A stretch of DNA of 64,000 bases from Psychrilyobacter piezotolerans (GCF_003391055.1 NZ_QUAJ01000002.1:1-64000), one strand, 5' to 3'. Positions 1 to 8,707 are shown, numbered from the stretch's first letter. Program-made: numbers and translations. The notes: a model not told the origin generated them from the letters alone.

Positions 1-2762
1 TCATTTAATTCTAAATTTTTTATTTTAACGTTTTCAAAATTTATATAACCGCAATTACAATTAAAAAAACTTATGTTAATTAAATTTGAATTTTCAAAAT
101 TAGAGTTATATAAATTGCAATTTCTAAATGAAATATTTTTAAATATACTATTTGAAAAATCTACCTCCCCTAAATCTAAATAATTAATTGCATTCCATCT
201 TTTAAAAAAAACATCATTGTCTTGATGATTAAAATAATTATCATTATCTTTATGATTAAAATCTAAACCATTGAATAATTGATTTCCCCATTCAGGTGAA
301 CTTGATCCATGAGTATAATTTCTATCTTTCCACAAAGAAATTATATTTTCCATTTTTAATTTTTTGTTAAAAAACTTCTCTTTGTTTTTATCATTATATA
401 AAGTATTTCCAACTAGTAGTGCAATCCATTTATCAATTTTTAAATTGGAATTAACCATATAATTGTTTATTGAATAAATTTCTTCATTAAACAATGATGA
501 ATTTTGTTTCCCCTTAACAAATAAATTTGTATTATCTGATTCAAATAATTCATACATTGTATCTATAATCTTTTGAATTGTTTTACCTTTTATTGGCCAA
601 TCCCGTAACATTTCTTCATTAATGTGTGATAAATATTCATCACACATGTATTTTTCATTCCATGTATAGTCTATGTGCGATGAATATAAATTGTTGTTTT
701 GATCAATTCCTAAAGATGCAATTATTGGGAGGAGAAGCTTTCTTTTTTCTAAGATTTCTTCATTAGCCTCTTCAACTGAAGATTCTCTTAACATAATCAT
801 TAAATTTGTGAGAAATTCCATTGTCTGATCAGTTGGTTCTCCGAGCGTTAACTTCATCCCTAATTCTTCAGCATTTGACTGTTTGTCTAATGAGTACTTA
901 ATTATAGCTTTTAAATAATATTCGGCTAATAATATTTCAGCAAATGATTGATGATGAAAGTGAAGTGTATTTCCATCTTCACCAAAATAAGAATGAGATA
1001 AAAATTGAATATCTTTAATCTTTTTAAATTTTTCAAGGACAACATTATCATTATCATCAATTTTATTACCTTTAATGGTTCTGCAAATATCAGATTTTTT
1101 CAAAATTCCTTGATTTCCAGTATGTCTTTCTACCATCCATAAAGCTGAAATTGCATGTAAAATATTTCTGAATTCAAATTCTTCTTTTAAGCTAACGTTA
1201 TAATTAATGTCCTTAACGTGCTTAGCATCTTTTGTCAATAAATTTAAAAATGTCATATAAATACCTATTTTTCCATACTTATTAAAATCAATATTTTTTA
1301 TTATCAATTGAAACATCATATATGAAAAAATAGGACGTCTTAGTTCATCAGCTGAAATCACTTGATCTTCTATTAACATTTTAGCAATGTTAATTTTTTG
1401 ATCTTCTAAGCTATCGATTATTTTTTTTGAAAAATTAGTATATTTAGATTTATCCTGAACTATTTTCTTTAAATTTTTATAAATATAATTATTTACCTGT
1501 TCATTTTTAAATCCTAGAATAGATAAATAATTTGGTATAGGACAACAACCCTCTTTTATTGTTTCTTTTGGCTTATATTTACATAAATGACTCTTTAATC
1601 CTTCATTAATTGGTCTAGAAGTAATAATTATTCTATTTTTTCGACAGATTGACATATCAAGCCGTTGAATCCTACGAATACTTTCAATAACCTTATCAAT
1701 ATTTTCTGCCCTTAATTCTCCGCTTTCATCTAACCCGTCAAATAAAAATACATATTCTCTTTTTTTATAGTGTTCTTCTGATATGTCTATTTGATATTTT
1801 TTTATCAAAAAATTGGAAACTAAGCCTAATTTACTGTCATCTGAATACTGGCTAAATTCTCTTAAATTAATATAAATTGGGAATTTTCCTTCCATACATT
1901 CAAGATATTCTTTTGCCAATTGAGAAGCAAGATATTTCATAAATACTGATTTTCCTTTCCCAAAATCAGCTATAATAAATAATATCTTATCTAAATTATC
2001 TTCATCATTTTTAAAATATTCTTCAATTAACTCGTTAATTTCAGAATATTCATTTTCATCAATTTCATTATGAGGTGATTTATAATTAGTTACCTCTACC
2101 CATTTGGCATATGTTGTTTCATATTCTAAATTTTCATCTTCTTGAAAACCAATTTTTTCAAGCTTTTTAATATCTTCTAATAAATCTAATTCTTTTTCTT
2201 TTAACCAAAAATTTTCAATTGAAATTTGATGATTATTAAAACTATCCCCAAATTTAGTTTTTATCTGTTCTTCAATATTAGTATTAAAATGCAGTATAAA
2301 TTTACTCATTACTTCATCTGACTCACCCAATTCATTAAATATATTTTTATAAATAGATTTAATTTTTAAAATGATTGGATGTTTTGTATAATCAAATCTT
2401 AATGTATTTAATAATTCTGTTGATTTATCAGTATCATTTTTAAAAGCGGTTTTAATTTTTTTTAACACTTCACCATTTAAAACCTTAAACCGAATATCAT
2501 CATTAACGTACTCAAAAGATTCTTTTCCTTGTGTTAATGCAGCCATTAAATATGTATTCCGTCCAAACTCTTCCAATTTATTTTTTTCAACTGCTTTAGT
2601 ACATTCATTAATTAAGGGTTTTGTAAAAACCTTTAAAATCAATCCAGTGATTCCATTAACATCCTTAAGTAACGTATCACCCTCTTCTCCAATATAATTA
2701 ATTACCCCATTTAATAAATCAGGTATTTTTTCCAAATAATGTGTCACCATTTCTTTCTTCAA
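1..2762 (-). CDS. NACHT-domain STAND NTPase with C-terminal pentapeptide-like repeats (partial, 3' end outside window)
   Basis: An open frame of about 920 codons runs from a TTG at 2762 to the left edge with no stop, so the C terminus is missing. The TTG has a GGGGG Shine-Dalgarno tract 8 nt upstream; the next in-frame start is the ATG at 2750, which is too far from it. The first ~255 residues look all-helical and match no domain I recognise. The NTPase core follows: Walker A-like ADFGKGKS near residues 264-271, Walker B-like FLFDGLDE near 337-346, and a FHHQSFAEILLAEYY motif of the kind that ends NACHT modules near residue 600. The last ~60 visible residues (865-920) repeat every five residues in an N-x-x-F/L pattern (for example NCNLYNSNFENSNL), as in pentapeptide-repeat solenoids. 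Bacterial NACHT proteins of this layout include antiphage proteins (bNACHT). Defence here is inferred; no partner gene is visible. The gene is visibly more A+T-rich than its neighbours. Confidence 0.85.
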   Translation of the reverse strand, partial: MKKEMVTHYLEKIPDLLNGVINYIGEEGDTLLKDVNGITGLILKVFTKPLINECTKAVEKNKLEEFGRNTYLMAALTQGKESFEYVNDDIRFKVLNGEVLKKIKTAFKNDTDKSTELLNTLRFDYTKHPIILKIKSIYKNIFNELGESDEVMSKFILHFNTNIEEQIKTKFGDSFNNHQISIENFWLKEKELDLLEDIKKLEKIGFQEDENLEYETTYAKWVEVTNYKSPHNEIDENEYSEINELIEEYFKNDEDNLDKILFIIADFGKGKSVFMKYLASQLAKEYLECMEGKFPIYINLREFSQYSDDSKLGLVSNFLIKKYQIDISEEHYKKREYVFLFDGLDESGELRAENIDKVIESIRRIQRLDMSICRKNRIIITSRPINEGLKSHLCKYKPKETIKEGCCPIPNYLSILGFKNEQVNNYIYKNLKKIVQDKSKYTNFSKKIIDSLEDQKINIAKMLIEDQVISADELRRPIFSYMMFQLIIKNIDFNKYGKIGIYMTFLNLLTKDAKHVKDINYNVSLKEEFEFRNILHAISALWMVERHTGNQGILKKSDICRTIKGNKIDDNDNVVLEKFKKIKDIQFLSHSYFGEDGNTLHFHHQSFAEILLAEYYLKAIIKYSLDKQSNAEELGMKLTLGEPTDQTMEFLTNLMIMLRESSVEEANEEILEKRKLLLPIIASLGIDQNNNLYSSHIDYTWNEKYMCDEYLSHINEEMLRDWPIKGKTIQKIIDTMYELFESDNTNLFVKGKQNSSLFNEEIYSINNYMVNSNLKIDKWIALLVGNTLYNDKNKEKFFNKKLKMENIISLWKDRNYTHGSSSPEWGNQLFNGLDFNHKDNDNYFNHQDNDVFFKRWNAINYLDLGEVDFSNSIFKNISFRNCNLYNSNFENSNLINISFFNCNCGYINFENVKIKNLELN

Positions 2763-3114
2763 ACGTTCTTCCCCCTTATAATTAACATTTATAACATAAT
2801 CTTGAAATTTTCTAAAGTTTTTATTTTTTTCGACTTATTAATTAATACAATACTTTATTTTCTTCACTTAGGTTGAGACTTTACAGTAGCCTAATATTCT
2901 TTTACAATTCCCTTAATAAGTAATAGGTTAATCATAAACATATTAACTCTTTTTTAGGTTTTCTGCAATATTTTTAATTATTTTTTATGGTAGGGTGCAT
3001 TATTTATAGACATAGCTTCCTCAATCTTTTATTTGAATCATTCTTATATATAGCACTCCTAAAAATACTCATGACATTGGTGGAGTAGCTTTTTAGCCTT
3101 CTTCCGAGACCTAC

Positions 3115-3187
3115 TTCCCCCACTTATCCACATTTTAAAATTTTACTCAATTGAGTAAATTTTAAATACTCGTGGATCAAGGGGGAA
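3115..3187. repeat. 73-bp imperfect inverted repeat with an exact DnaA-box sequence
   Basis: The arms start TTCCCCC and end GGGGGAA and meet at CTCAA|TTGAG (3150/3151). The inner part (TTTAAAATTTTACTCAA and its complement) is nearly perfect, with a one-base bulge. TTATCCACA at 3124-3132 is an exact match to the DnaA-box consensus and lies in the left arm. Only one such box is seen, so this is not evidence of an origin. Confidence 0.6.
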
Positions 3188-3230
3188 CAAAAGAGGGCGT
3201 TACTCTTTCGAAAATTTTCCTCCTCCCTCC

Positions 3231-3272
3231 ACTTTAGTTTCTTTAACGAAGAGAAACTATAGAAAGGAAGAG
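3231..3272. repeat. Dispersed palindromic element, family A, copy 1
   Basis: An inverted repeat AGTTTCTTT...AAGAGAAACT is followed by ATAGAAAGGAAGAG. The same layout recurs at 5968-6007, 13718-13760, 30416-30458 (reverse) and 62808-62845, with a worn copy at 19051-19074. All copies are intergenic. Confidence 0.6.
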
Positions 3273-3344
3273 TGGTTAAAGTCCTCCTCTCCTAATTTAG
3301 GAGAGGAGTTAGAGGTGAGGTCTGAGAGAAATCCACCAAAAAAA

Positions 3345-3378
3345 AAGCGACTAAATCCTCATTGGAATTTAGCCGCTT
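3345..3378 (-). terminator. Intrinsic terminator after the short trhP-like gene
   Basis: Read on the minus strand, AAGCGGCTAAATTC pairs with GATTTAGTCGCTT across a short loop and runs into a long T tract (complement of the A run at 3338-3346). It begins about a dozen bases after the stop codon of the gene ending at 3390. Confidence 0.85.
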
Positions 3379-3389
3379 TTTATTATTTT

Positions 3390-4313
3390 CTATATTGATC
3401 TCTTACCTTCTATCCCAAAGTAGAAACCCCTTGTAAATTCCCTTGGTGAAGCTTTTTCCAGGTCTTCCAACCACTCTTCTTTCACATCAAAGTTTCCACT
3501 ATAGAAATCATTGATCCCCTCATTATAAACTCTAACCGATGCAGTTAAGTAGTAGTTATCCATCATTCTTCCTTCAATTCTTATGGCATCTACGCCTAAT
3601 TCTAAAATTTTATCTAAATTTTCAATGGAGCATAAATCCTTTGAATGAAAGATGTGGGTCCCATGCTCATCTTCAAATACCGGCATATATTCACCGGGTC
3701 TTGTTTGCTCTTCTACCGAATATTTCCACTGTGCATTGTTGGAATCCAGGTTTTCTTCCTTAGAAGACATATAGCTGGTCAGCAGACTCCTGCCAGAGGT
3801 AGACATATGCATGGCTCCGTGAACATAGATCTCCAACTCTATTTCAGGTACTTTTTCCCTAATATCTTTTACATTTTCAATGGATATCTCTCTGGCTAAG
3901 ATAACTCTCGAAGCTCCTAACTTCTGCCACATCCTCACAGCTCTAAAGTTGGTGTTGCTTACCTGAGTTAATACACTTATCTTTAAGTTAGAAAACTCTC
4001 TCACAACCTGAAAAACCCCTAAATCTCCTACCATAACACCATGAACACCGATGGTCTCCAAATATTTAACATATTCATCTAAACCTTCTAATTCATGGTT
4101 ATGGGGGATAATATCCAGTGTTACCCATATTTTTTTACTGTTTTTTTTTGCATAACTTACAGCTTCTTCCAGTTCTTCATCTGTAAAATTATGACTCCCT
4201 GTTCTCAGGTTATATTTTTTCCCGCCTAATAATACACTGTCAGCTCCACTTTCAAAAGCTAACTTTAATTTTTTCATATTCCCTGCTGGGGCTACTAATT
4301 CTGTTTTTCTCAT
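3390..4313 (-). CDS. U32-family TrhP1/YrrN-like protein lacking the conserved cysteines
   Basis: A 307-residue protein clearly homologous to the 414-residue neighbour at 4453-5697 over its whole length (shared LVAPAGN, HNF, IIPHN, LGASRVILAREIS and IEGRM motifs). It stops where the neighbour begins its C-terminal beta domain. The four cysteines of the neighbour (174, 181, 197, 201) are replaced here: the first by His169, the second by Ser176, the third about Asn193, the fourth absent. U32 proteins of the TrhP/RlhA type use these cysteines for an Fe-S cluster in prephenate-dependent hydroxylation of tRNA U34 or rRNA. From memory, Bacillus subtilis has a similar short/long pair, YrrN (309 aa) and YrrO (422 aa), both needed for 5-hydroxyuridine in tRNA. 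The short form may therefore be a non-catalytic partner; this is inference. The frame is intact, with no sign of decay. Confidence 0.8.
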   Translation of the reverse strand: MRKTELVAPAGNMKKLKLAFESGADSVLLGGKKYNLRTGSHNFTDEELEEAVSYAKKNSKKIWVTLDIIPHNHELEGLDEYVKYLETIGVHGVMVGDLGVFQVVREFSNLKISVLTQVSNTNFRAVRMWQKLGASRVILAREISIENVKDIREKVPEIELEIYVHGAMHMSTSGRSLLTSYMSSKEENLDSNNAQWKYSVEEQTRPGEYMPVFEDEHGTHIFHSKDLCSIENLDKILELGVDAIRIEGRMMDNYYLTASVRVYNEGINDFYSGNFDVKEEWLEDLEKASPREFTRGFYFGIEGKRSI

Positions 4314-4378
4314 CTTTTACTCCTTAAAAATCTCATGAATTTCTTGCACCTTCATTTCATAATATTTTCATAAACCAA

Positions 4379-4409
4379 AACCACAGATTATTTTAATTTA
4401 TCTGTGGTT
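4379..4409. repeat. Hairpin between the two trhP-like genes
   Basis: AACCACAGAT and ATCTGTGGTT form perfect 10-bp arms around an 11-nt A+T loop. Only a weak T run follows on either strand, so it may be a poor terminator, an attenuator between the paired genes, or a copy of the CACAGAT-type intergenic repeat seen elsewhere in the window. Confidence 0.5.
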
Positions 4410-4452
4410 TCTTTAGTTTCTAGGACAGTGGAACGTCTCGTTCTTTTTGCCT

Positions 4453-5697
4453 CTATTCTGCTTCTGGTAAAACTCTTCTTATCATATCAAGTCTGTTGAT
4501 ATCTGCATCTATCTTTACCCTTACAACAGAGTTAGGATTAGCATCAGTTACCATACTTGTTATTCTCTTCTTTGTAATCTCCATCTCCGGCAGCACAATG
4601 ATCTTCGGCTGGCCGTTATTACTTGCTACTTCCAGCTCTTCCCCAGTAAATATTTTATTTCTTACTTCTAAGATATATTCATTTTCACTTAGTTTCTCCG
4701 CTACTTTTGCAACTAATTTATGACTCTGACTGTATGAATTTCTATTGTTATAATTTTGTGAATCTGAATTTGGTTTATTAAAATAGAACCCAGATGTATA
4801 TTTCCTATGGGACATTGTTTCAAGTTCTTTTAACCACTTTTCACTATATTTAAAGTTTCCTTCATAGTATCTATTGACTGCTTCCCTGTAAACTTTTACA
4901 GCTGTGGCAACATAATAAATACCCTTCATTCTTCCTTCAATTTTTAGTGAATCCACACCTGCATCTAATATCTGATCTATAAATTCAATTGTGCATAGAT
5001 CTTTTGAGTTAAATATATGTGTAGGATCATCTTCAGAATAAACAGGTTGCTTATCCCCGTTATTATCCTCTTCCATGACATTATACTGCCATCTGCAGGA
5101 CTGGGCACAGTCTCCACGGTTTGCATCTCTTCCTATCATATAGTTACTGAGTAAGCATCTACCTGATACAGACATACATAGTGCTCCATGGATAAATACT
5201 TCTATTTCAATATCCGGTACATGAGCTCTGATTTCTTTGATGTTTTCCAGGGAAACTTCACGAGCCAAAACAACTCTCGAAGCACCCATCTCCTGCCACA
5301 TCTTAACCGATCTCCAGTTAGTGTTACTTGCCTGAGTACTTGCACTTATGTGTAAGTTTGAGTTTTCCTTAACTATCTCCAAAATCCCTAAATCTGCTAC
5401 TATTACACCATCTACTCCAGCTGTTTTTTCTAAAAACTGTACATACTCCGGCAGTGCATCCATCTCATCGTTATGCGGGATTATATTTAGCGCTACCCAT
5501 ACTTTTTTATCCCTTGCATGAGCATATTTAACAGCTTCCACTAACTCTTCTCTGTCAAAGTTGTGTCCCCCTGCTCTTAAACTAAATTCTTTCCCGCCTA
5601 AAAATACTGCATCAGCACCATAATGAAAAGCCATCTCTAACTTCTCAAAATTCCCTGCTGGAGCTAACAGTTCTACTCTTTTTTTCATTCCTTTCAT
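4453..5697 (-). CDS. trhP: U32-family tRNA hydroxylation protein (TrhP2/YrrO-like)
   Basis: A 414-residue U32 peptidase-family protein, close to the usual ~420. It starts at the second half of an ATGAAAGGAATG pair behind a GGAG-type site. The signature region IHGALCMSVSGRCLLSNY is complete, with Cys174, Cys181, Cys197 and Cys201 placed to bind an Fe-S cluster. The N-terminal half is the TIM-barrel-like part (LLAPAGN, residues 10-16); residues from ~330 form a small C-terminal beta domain. Related enzymes (TrhP, formerly YegQ) hydroxylate uridine 34 of tRNA with prephenate, and RlhA acts on 23S rRNA; older annotation as a collagenase or protease is doubtful. It lies upstream of its cysteine-free paralogue in the same direction, which fits a two-component TrhP1/TrhP2 arrangement. 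Which RNA it modifies cannot be told from the sequence. Confidence 0.85.
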   Translation of the reverse strand: MKGMKKRVELLAPAGNFEKLEMAFHYGADAVFLGGKEFSLRAGGHNFDREELVEAVKYAHARDKKVWVALNIIPHNDEMDALPEYVQFLEKTAGVDGVIVADLGILEIVKENSNLHISASTQASNTNWRSVKMWQEMGASRVVLAREVSLENIKEIRAHVPDIEIEVFIHGALCMSVSGRCLLSNYMIGRDANRGDCAQSCRWQYNVMEEDNNGDKQPVYSEDDPTHIFNSKDLCTIEFIDQILDAGVDSLKIEGRMKGIYYVATAVKVYREAVNRYYEGNFKYSEKWLKELETMSHRKYTSGFYFNKPNSDSQNYNNRNSYSQSHKLVAKVAEKLSENEYILEVRNKIFTGEELEVASNNGQPKIIVLPEMEITKKRITSMVTDANPNSVVRVKIDADINRLDMIRRVLPEAE

Positions 5698-5967
5698 CTC
5701 CTTTTATATATGTTTATAAAAAGCAGACTTGCACCCTAACTTTTATTGCTATTTTTATTTTTATGACTAATCTATATTCGTCGATATATAAAACATTTTT
5801 TTTGACGCAGACTAAGATCTGACTTTATCACCGACTAATAATTCTTTTTTGTCACGAATTACACTAAATATCACGAATAAATTTTCAAAATTCTTTGTAA
5901 TCTGTGACTGTTTTTTATTAGTGAAGATTAGTGTTCATTGGTGGCTAAGTTTTTTCTTTCACCTCAC

Positions 5968-6007
5968 CTTTGGTTTCCTTGATCTGAGGGAAACCTAGGA
6001 GGAAGAG
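5968..6007. repeat. Dispersed palindromic element, family A, copy 2
   Basis: CTTTGGTTTCCTT is followed by an imperfect complement (GAGGGAAACC) and then TAGGAGGAAGAG. It has the same layout and trailing purine-rich tail as the copies at 3231, 13718 and 62808. Confidence 0.6.
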
Positions 6008-6013
6008 TTTATC

Positions 6014-6035
6014 GGGTAAGCACAAGGCGTTACCC
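6014..6035. repeat. GGGTAAG...GTTACCC palindromic element, copy 1
   Basis: Six-base arms GGGTAA/TTACCC enclose GCACAAGGCG. A close copy lies at 27406-27431. It sits just past the dnaB stop codon, where it could serve as a weak stem for transcript ends. Confidence 0.5.
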
Positions 6036-6042
6036 TAACGAA

Positions 6043-7383
6043 CTAGTTTATACTTGTAGTGTAATCTCCAAATTGTGTATATTCATGGAAGAACCGCAGT
6101 TTTACCGTTCCTACAGGACCGTTTCTCTGCTTACCTATGATAACTTCGGCAATTCCCTTATCTTCACTCTCTTCGTTATAGTAGTCGTCTCTATAGAGGA
6201 AAACTACCATATCGGCATCCTGCTCGATGGCACCTGAATCTCTCAGGTCTGATAACATTGGTCTCCTGTCAGCTCTTTGTTCGGGACCACGTGAAAGCTG
6301 CGACAGTGCTATTACCGGTACTTCTAATTCTCTGGCTATTATTTTAAGTGATCTGGATATATCCGAGATCTCCTGTTGACGGGATTCACCATTTTTATCC
6401 CTACCCTTTATAAGCTGCAGATAGTCTATGATTATCATATCTAATTTTCCTGCTGCCTTGGCTCTCCTTGCCATGGCTCTTATCTCCATAACATTTATAT
6501 TGGGCATATCAGCTATCTGGATACTGGATTCAGCTAATTTTGAACTGGCTGATCCCAGCTTTACCCAATGATCTTGTTCTAAAAAACCGTTTCTCAGGTT
6601 TGAAAGGGGAATCCTGGCCTTTGCAGCTAAGAATCTCTGGAGTAACTGGGAGTTGGACATCTCCAGACTGAATATCATGACACTTTTTTTCTCTTCTACA
6701 GCAGCCTGCAGTGCCAGGTTCAGAACAAATGCTGTCTTACCCATGGCTGGTCTGGCCGCTAAGATCACGAGATCCGAAGGATGAAAACCATTGGTCATCT
6801 CATCAAAATGTTTAAATCCTGAGGAGATCCCGGTGGTCATTCCCTTGTTGTCCATTAATTTTTCCAATCTTTCATATTCCTGGGATATAATATCTTTTAC
6901 CTCTATTACATCCTTACTCTCTTTATTTTCAGCTATTTTAAAGATCATCCCTTCAGCTTTATCCAATATATCATCTATATCTTCATAACCTTCATGGGTC
7001 ATCTCCACTATTTGAGTACCTATATCTCCTAATTTACGCAGGGTAGCTTTTTCCTTTACTATTCTGGCGTAAGTTAAGATATTTGCAGCAGTAGGAACCT
7101 GTTCTATAATCTCATACAGGATGGCTTCCCCGCCGCTTTCTTCAAATTTATTTTGTTTTTTTAACGTATTTATTAAAACTACAGGGTCTATTACTTCCCC
7201 TTTAGAATAAGCCACTAACATGGCTTCATAAATATTTCTATGTGCTCCTTTGTAGAAGTCACTGGCTTTTACTATCTCTACGATATCTTCCAGGGAATCC
7301 GGCTTCAACAACACCCCGCCTAATACCGACCTTTCAGCTTCTAAACTAGTTGGAACCATCTTTAATTTATCTATACCTTGCAT
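6043..7383 (-). CDS. dnaB: Replicative DNA helicase DnaB
   Basis: A 446-residue DnaB-family hexameric helicase, the usual length, which unwinds DNA ahead of the replication fork and recruits primase. Residues ~10-110 are the N-terminal helical collar domain (SLEAERSVLGGVL). The RecA-like motor follows, with Walker A ARPAMGKTAF at ~209-218, Walker B IIIDYLQLI, and the QLSRGPEQR and SDLRDSGAIEQDAD motifs. The ATG at 7383 has a TAGGAGAA site. It starts 8 bp downstream of rplI, in the rplI-dnaB order common in bacteria, and is probably cotranscribed with rplI and the YybS-like gene. No intein or insertion is seen. Confidence 0.97.
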   Translation of the reverse strand: MQGIDKLKMVPTSLEAERSVLGGVLLKPDSLEDIVEIVKASDFYKGAHRNIYEAMLVAYSKGEVIDPVVLINTLKKQNKFEESGGEAILYEIIEQVPTAANILTYARIVKEKATLRKLGDIGTQIVEMTHEGYEDIDDILDKAEGMIFKIAENKESKDVIEVKDIISQEYERLEKLMDNKGMTTGISSGFKHFDEMTNGFHPSDLVILAARPAMGKTAFVLNLALQAAVEEKKSVMIFSLEMSNSQLLQRFLAAKARIPLSNLRNGFLEQDHWVKLGSASSKLAESSIQIADMPNINVMEIRAMARRAKAAGKLDMIIIDYLQLIKGRDKNGESRQQEISDISRSLKIIARELEVPVIALSQLSRGPEQRADRRPMLSDLRDSGAIEQDADMVVFLYRDDYYNEESEDKGIAEVIIGKQRNGPVGTVKLRFFHEYTQFGDYTTSIN

Positions 7384-7391
7384 ATTTTCTC

Positions 7392-7841
7392 CTACATTCT
7401 TTCTGCTATTACTTTTAAGCTAGCCTTTACACCTTTGTGTAATTTTAAATTTACTTTGTGTTCACCTATTTTTTTTATACTTCCATCTATTTTTTTCTTG
7501 TCTATTACCATATCAAATTGAGCTTTTATTGCCTCAGATATCTCTTTATTGGTTATAGAACCAAATACCTTTCCATTTTCCCCGGCCTTTACCTTCATGA
7601 ATAAAGTTTTTTCTCCTAATACCTTAGCTTGTTCCTCTGCTACAGCAGTTTCAGCCTGATCTTTTGCCGCAGCTTTATTTTTTTTAGCTTCTAATTTTTT
7701 CATCTCTTCATCAGTAGCTATAATCCCTTTATTCCCTTTTAATAAGAAGTTTTTAGCATATCCTTCCGATACACTTACTATGTCACCTTTTCTTCCTTGT
7801 CCTGCTACATCTGTATTAAGTATTACTTTTATTTTTGACAT
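7392..7841 (-). CDS. rplI: 50S ribosomal protein L9
   Basis: A 149-residue protein with the L9 N-terminal signature VILNTDVAGQGRKGDIVSV and GYAKNFLLKG, an Ala/Lys-rich central helix (about residues 45-80) and a C-terminal RNA-binding domain. L9 binds 23S rRNA domain V at the base of the L1 stalk and helps keep reading frame. A strong AGGAGG site for the ATG at 7841 overlaps the stop of the upstream YybS-like gene, so the two are translationally close. Length and motifs are ordinary. Confidence 0.97.
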   Translation of the reverse strand: MSKIKVILNTDVAGQGRKGDIVSVSEGYAKNFLLKGNKGIIATDEEMKKLEAKKNKAAAKDQAETAVAEEQAKVLGEKTLFMKVKAGENGKVFGSITNKEISEAIKAQFDMVIDKKKIDGSIKKIGEHKVNLKLHKGVKASLKVIAERM

Positions 7842-8636
7842 TTATTTCCTCCTTTTGTTTATTCTTATTATTCCAAAACTATTCATTGCTCCTAAAATAA
7901 AAATTCCTATTGGAAAAAAACAAGCAGTTACTATTGCTAATGATTTTCCATAAACTCTCCATTTTATCTTTTCTCTAAACATACTATATAATACTTTAAT
8001 TCCATAAATTACATAGATCAAAGTAGTTATTGAATATAAATTCTTAACATAAAAATTATCAATTTTCAGAGTCTTATCTATAAAAAATGTAACTATATAT
8101 ACCAGTATCCATAAATAAGAAATATTCCATTTTCTATAGGTTTTCCCTTTCAATATAAAATATGTAAAATAATTTATCACCAATGAATATGTAAACATTA
8201 TAAATAATAGATGCTCTTTAACATAACCCATCATGGTAGTTATGACACTTTGGTCTAAAATTAGATATTCCCTGTACATAGTATCCATGATTGTCATCAG
8301 ATTATCCGGTGTTCCGATAAATGCTTTCATAAGCAGGTATCCTGCTGCTGTAGTTATTGTAGTTGAAATAAAGATCCTGTCAAATATTTCTATAGAAGTC
8401 ATTTCAAATATATAATAGGCTCCTTCTAGTAAGAGGAAAAAGCCTACATAGACAAAGAACAATTTATCATCTATAAAATATATTACCCCGCCAGAAATTA
8501 AATTTGCCAAGAGTCTGTCCTTAGAATTTAATTTAGGCATTTTTTTTATCTTATATGCCGGCAAGATAAATGACCCCAATGGTATCAATGATGACGCTAA
8601 AAATAATAAGATGATATTTATCGTTACTTTAATCAT
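7842..8636 (-). CDS. DUF2232/YybS-like multi-pass membrane protein
   Basis: A 264-residue, very hydrophobic protein with about seven predicted membrane segments (from residues 6-26 to 240-258) and a basic C-terminal end (INKRRK). I recognise no catalytic motif. In Firmicutes a DUF2232 protein, YybS, lies beside rplI and dnaB, and size, topology and position match, so the family call is mainly contextual. The stop codon abuts the rplI ribosome-binding site. Its function is unknown; a membrane transporter component is one guess made for the family. Confidence 0.6.
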   Translation of the reverse strand: MIKVTINIILLFLASSLIPLGSFILPAYKIKKMPKLNSKDRLLANLISGGVIYFIDDKLFFVYVGFFLLLEGAYYIFEMTSIEIFDRIFISTTITTAAGYLLMKAFIGTPDNLMTIMDTMYREYLILDQSVITTMMGYVKEHLLFIMFTYSLVINYFTYFILKGKTYRKWNISYLWILVYIVTFFIDKTLKIDNFYVKNLYSITTLIYVIYGIKVLYSMFREKIKWRVYGKSLAIVTACFFPIGIFILGAMNSFGIIRINKRRK

Positions 8637-8707
8637 GATTTGTGCCTCCCTTTTTCATTTACTTCCACAGTCCTTATTGTATCATAATTCCCATAATTAG
8701 TTAAGAA

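Larger units (their letters stand above)
2763..3389. other. Gene-free spacer, 627 bp, rich in inverted repeats
   Basis: No open reading frame with a convincing start is present. In order it holds the A+T-rich 5' flank of the NACHT gene, a long imperfect palindrome (3115-3187), a copy of the GGTTYC...GRAACC element (3231-3272), a 12-bp-arm hairpin (3284-3308) built on CTCCTCTCCTAA, and the terminator of the downstream trhP-like gene (3345-3378). It marks the junction between the accessory NACHT gene and the housekeeping block. Confidence 0.7.
5698..6042. other. Intergenic region of repeat fragments, 345 bp
   Basis: No gene is seen. It contains TTGACGCAGACTAAGATCTG (from 5802), repeated almost exactly at 36929-36950; TCACGAATTACAC-type and TGTAATCTGTGACTG-type fragments like those at 61730-61980; a family A palindrome (5968-6007); and a GGGTAAG...GTTACCC element (6014-6035) just after the dnaB stop. 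Confidence 0.65.

Noticed and set aside
3124-3132. Possible replication origin at the exact DnaA box near several replication genes
   Set aside because: Only one box is seen, there is no dnaA gene or A+T-rich unwinding element with box clusters, and dnaN, dnaB, dnaX and priA are spread over 26 kb.
3390-4313. The short trhP-like gene as a truncated pseudogene
   Set aside because: It has a normal start, stop and terminator, and conservation with its paralogue runs over the full length; the cysteine changes look specific rather than random decay.
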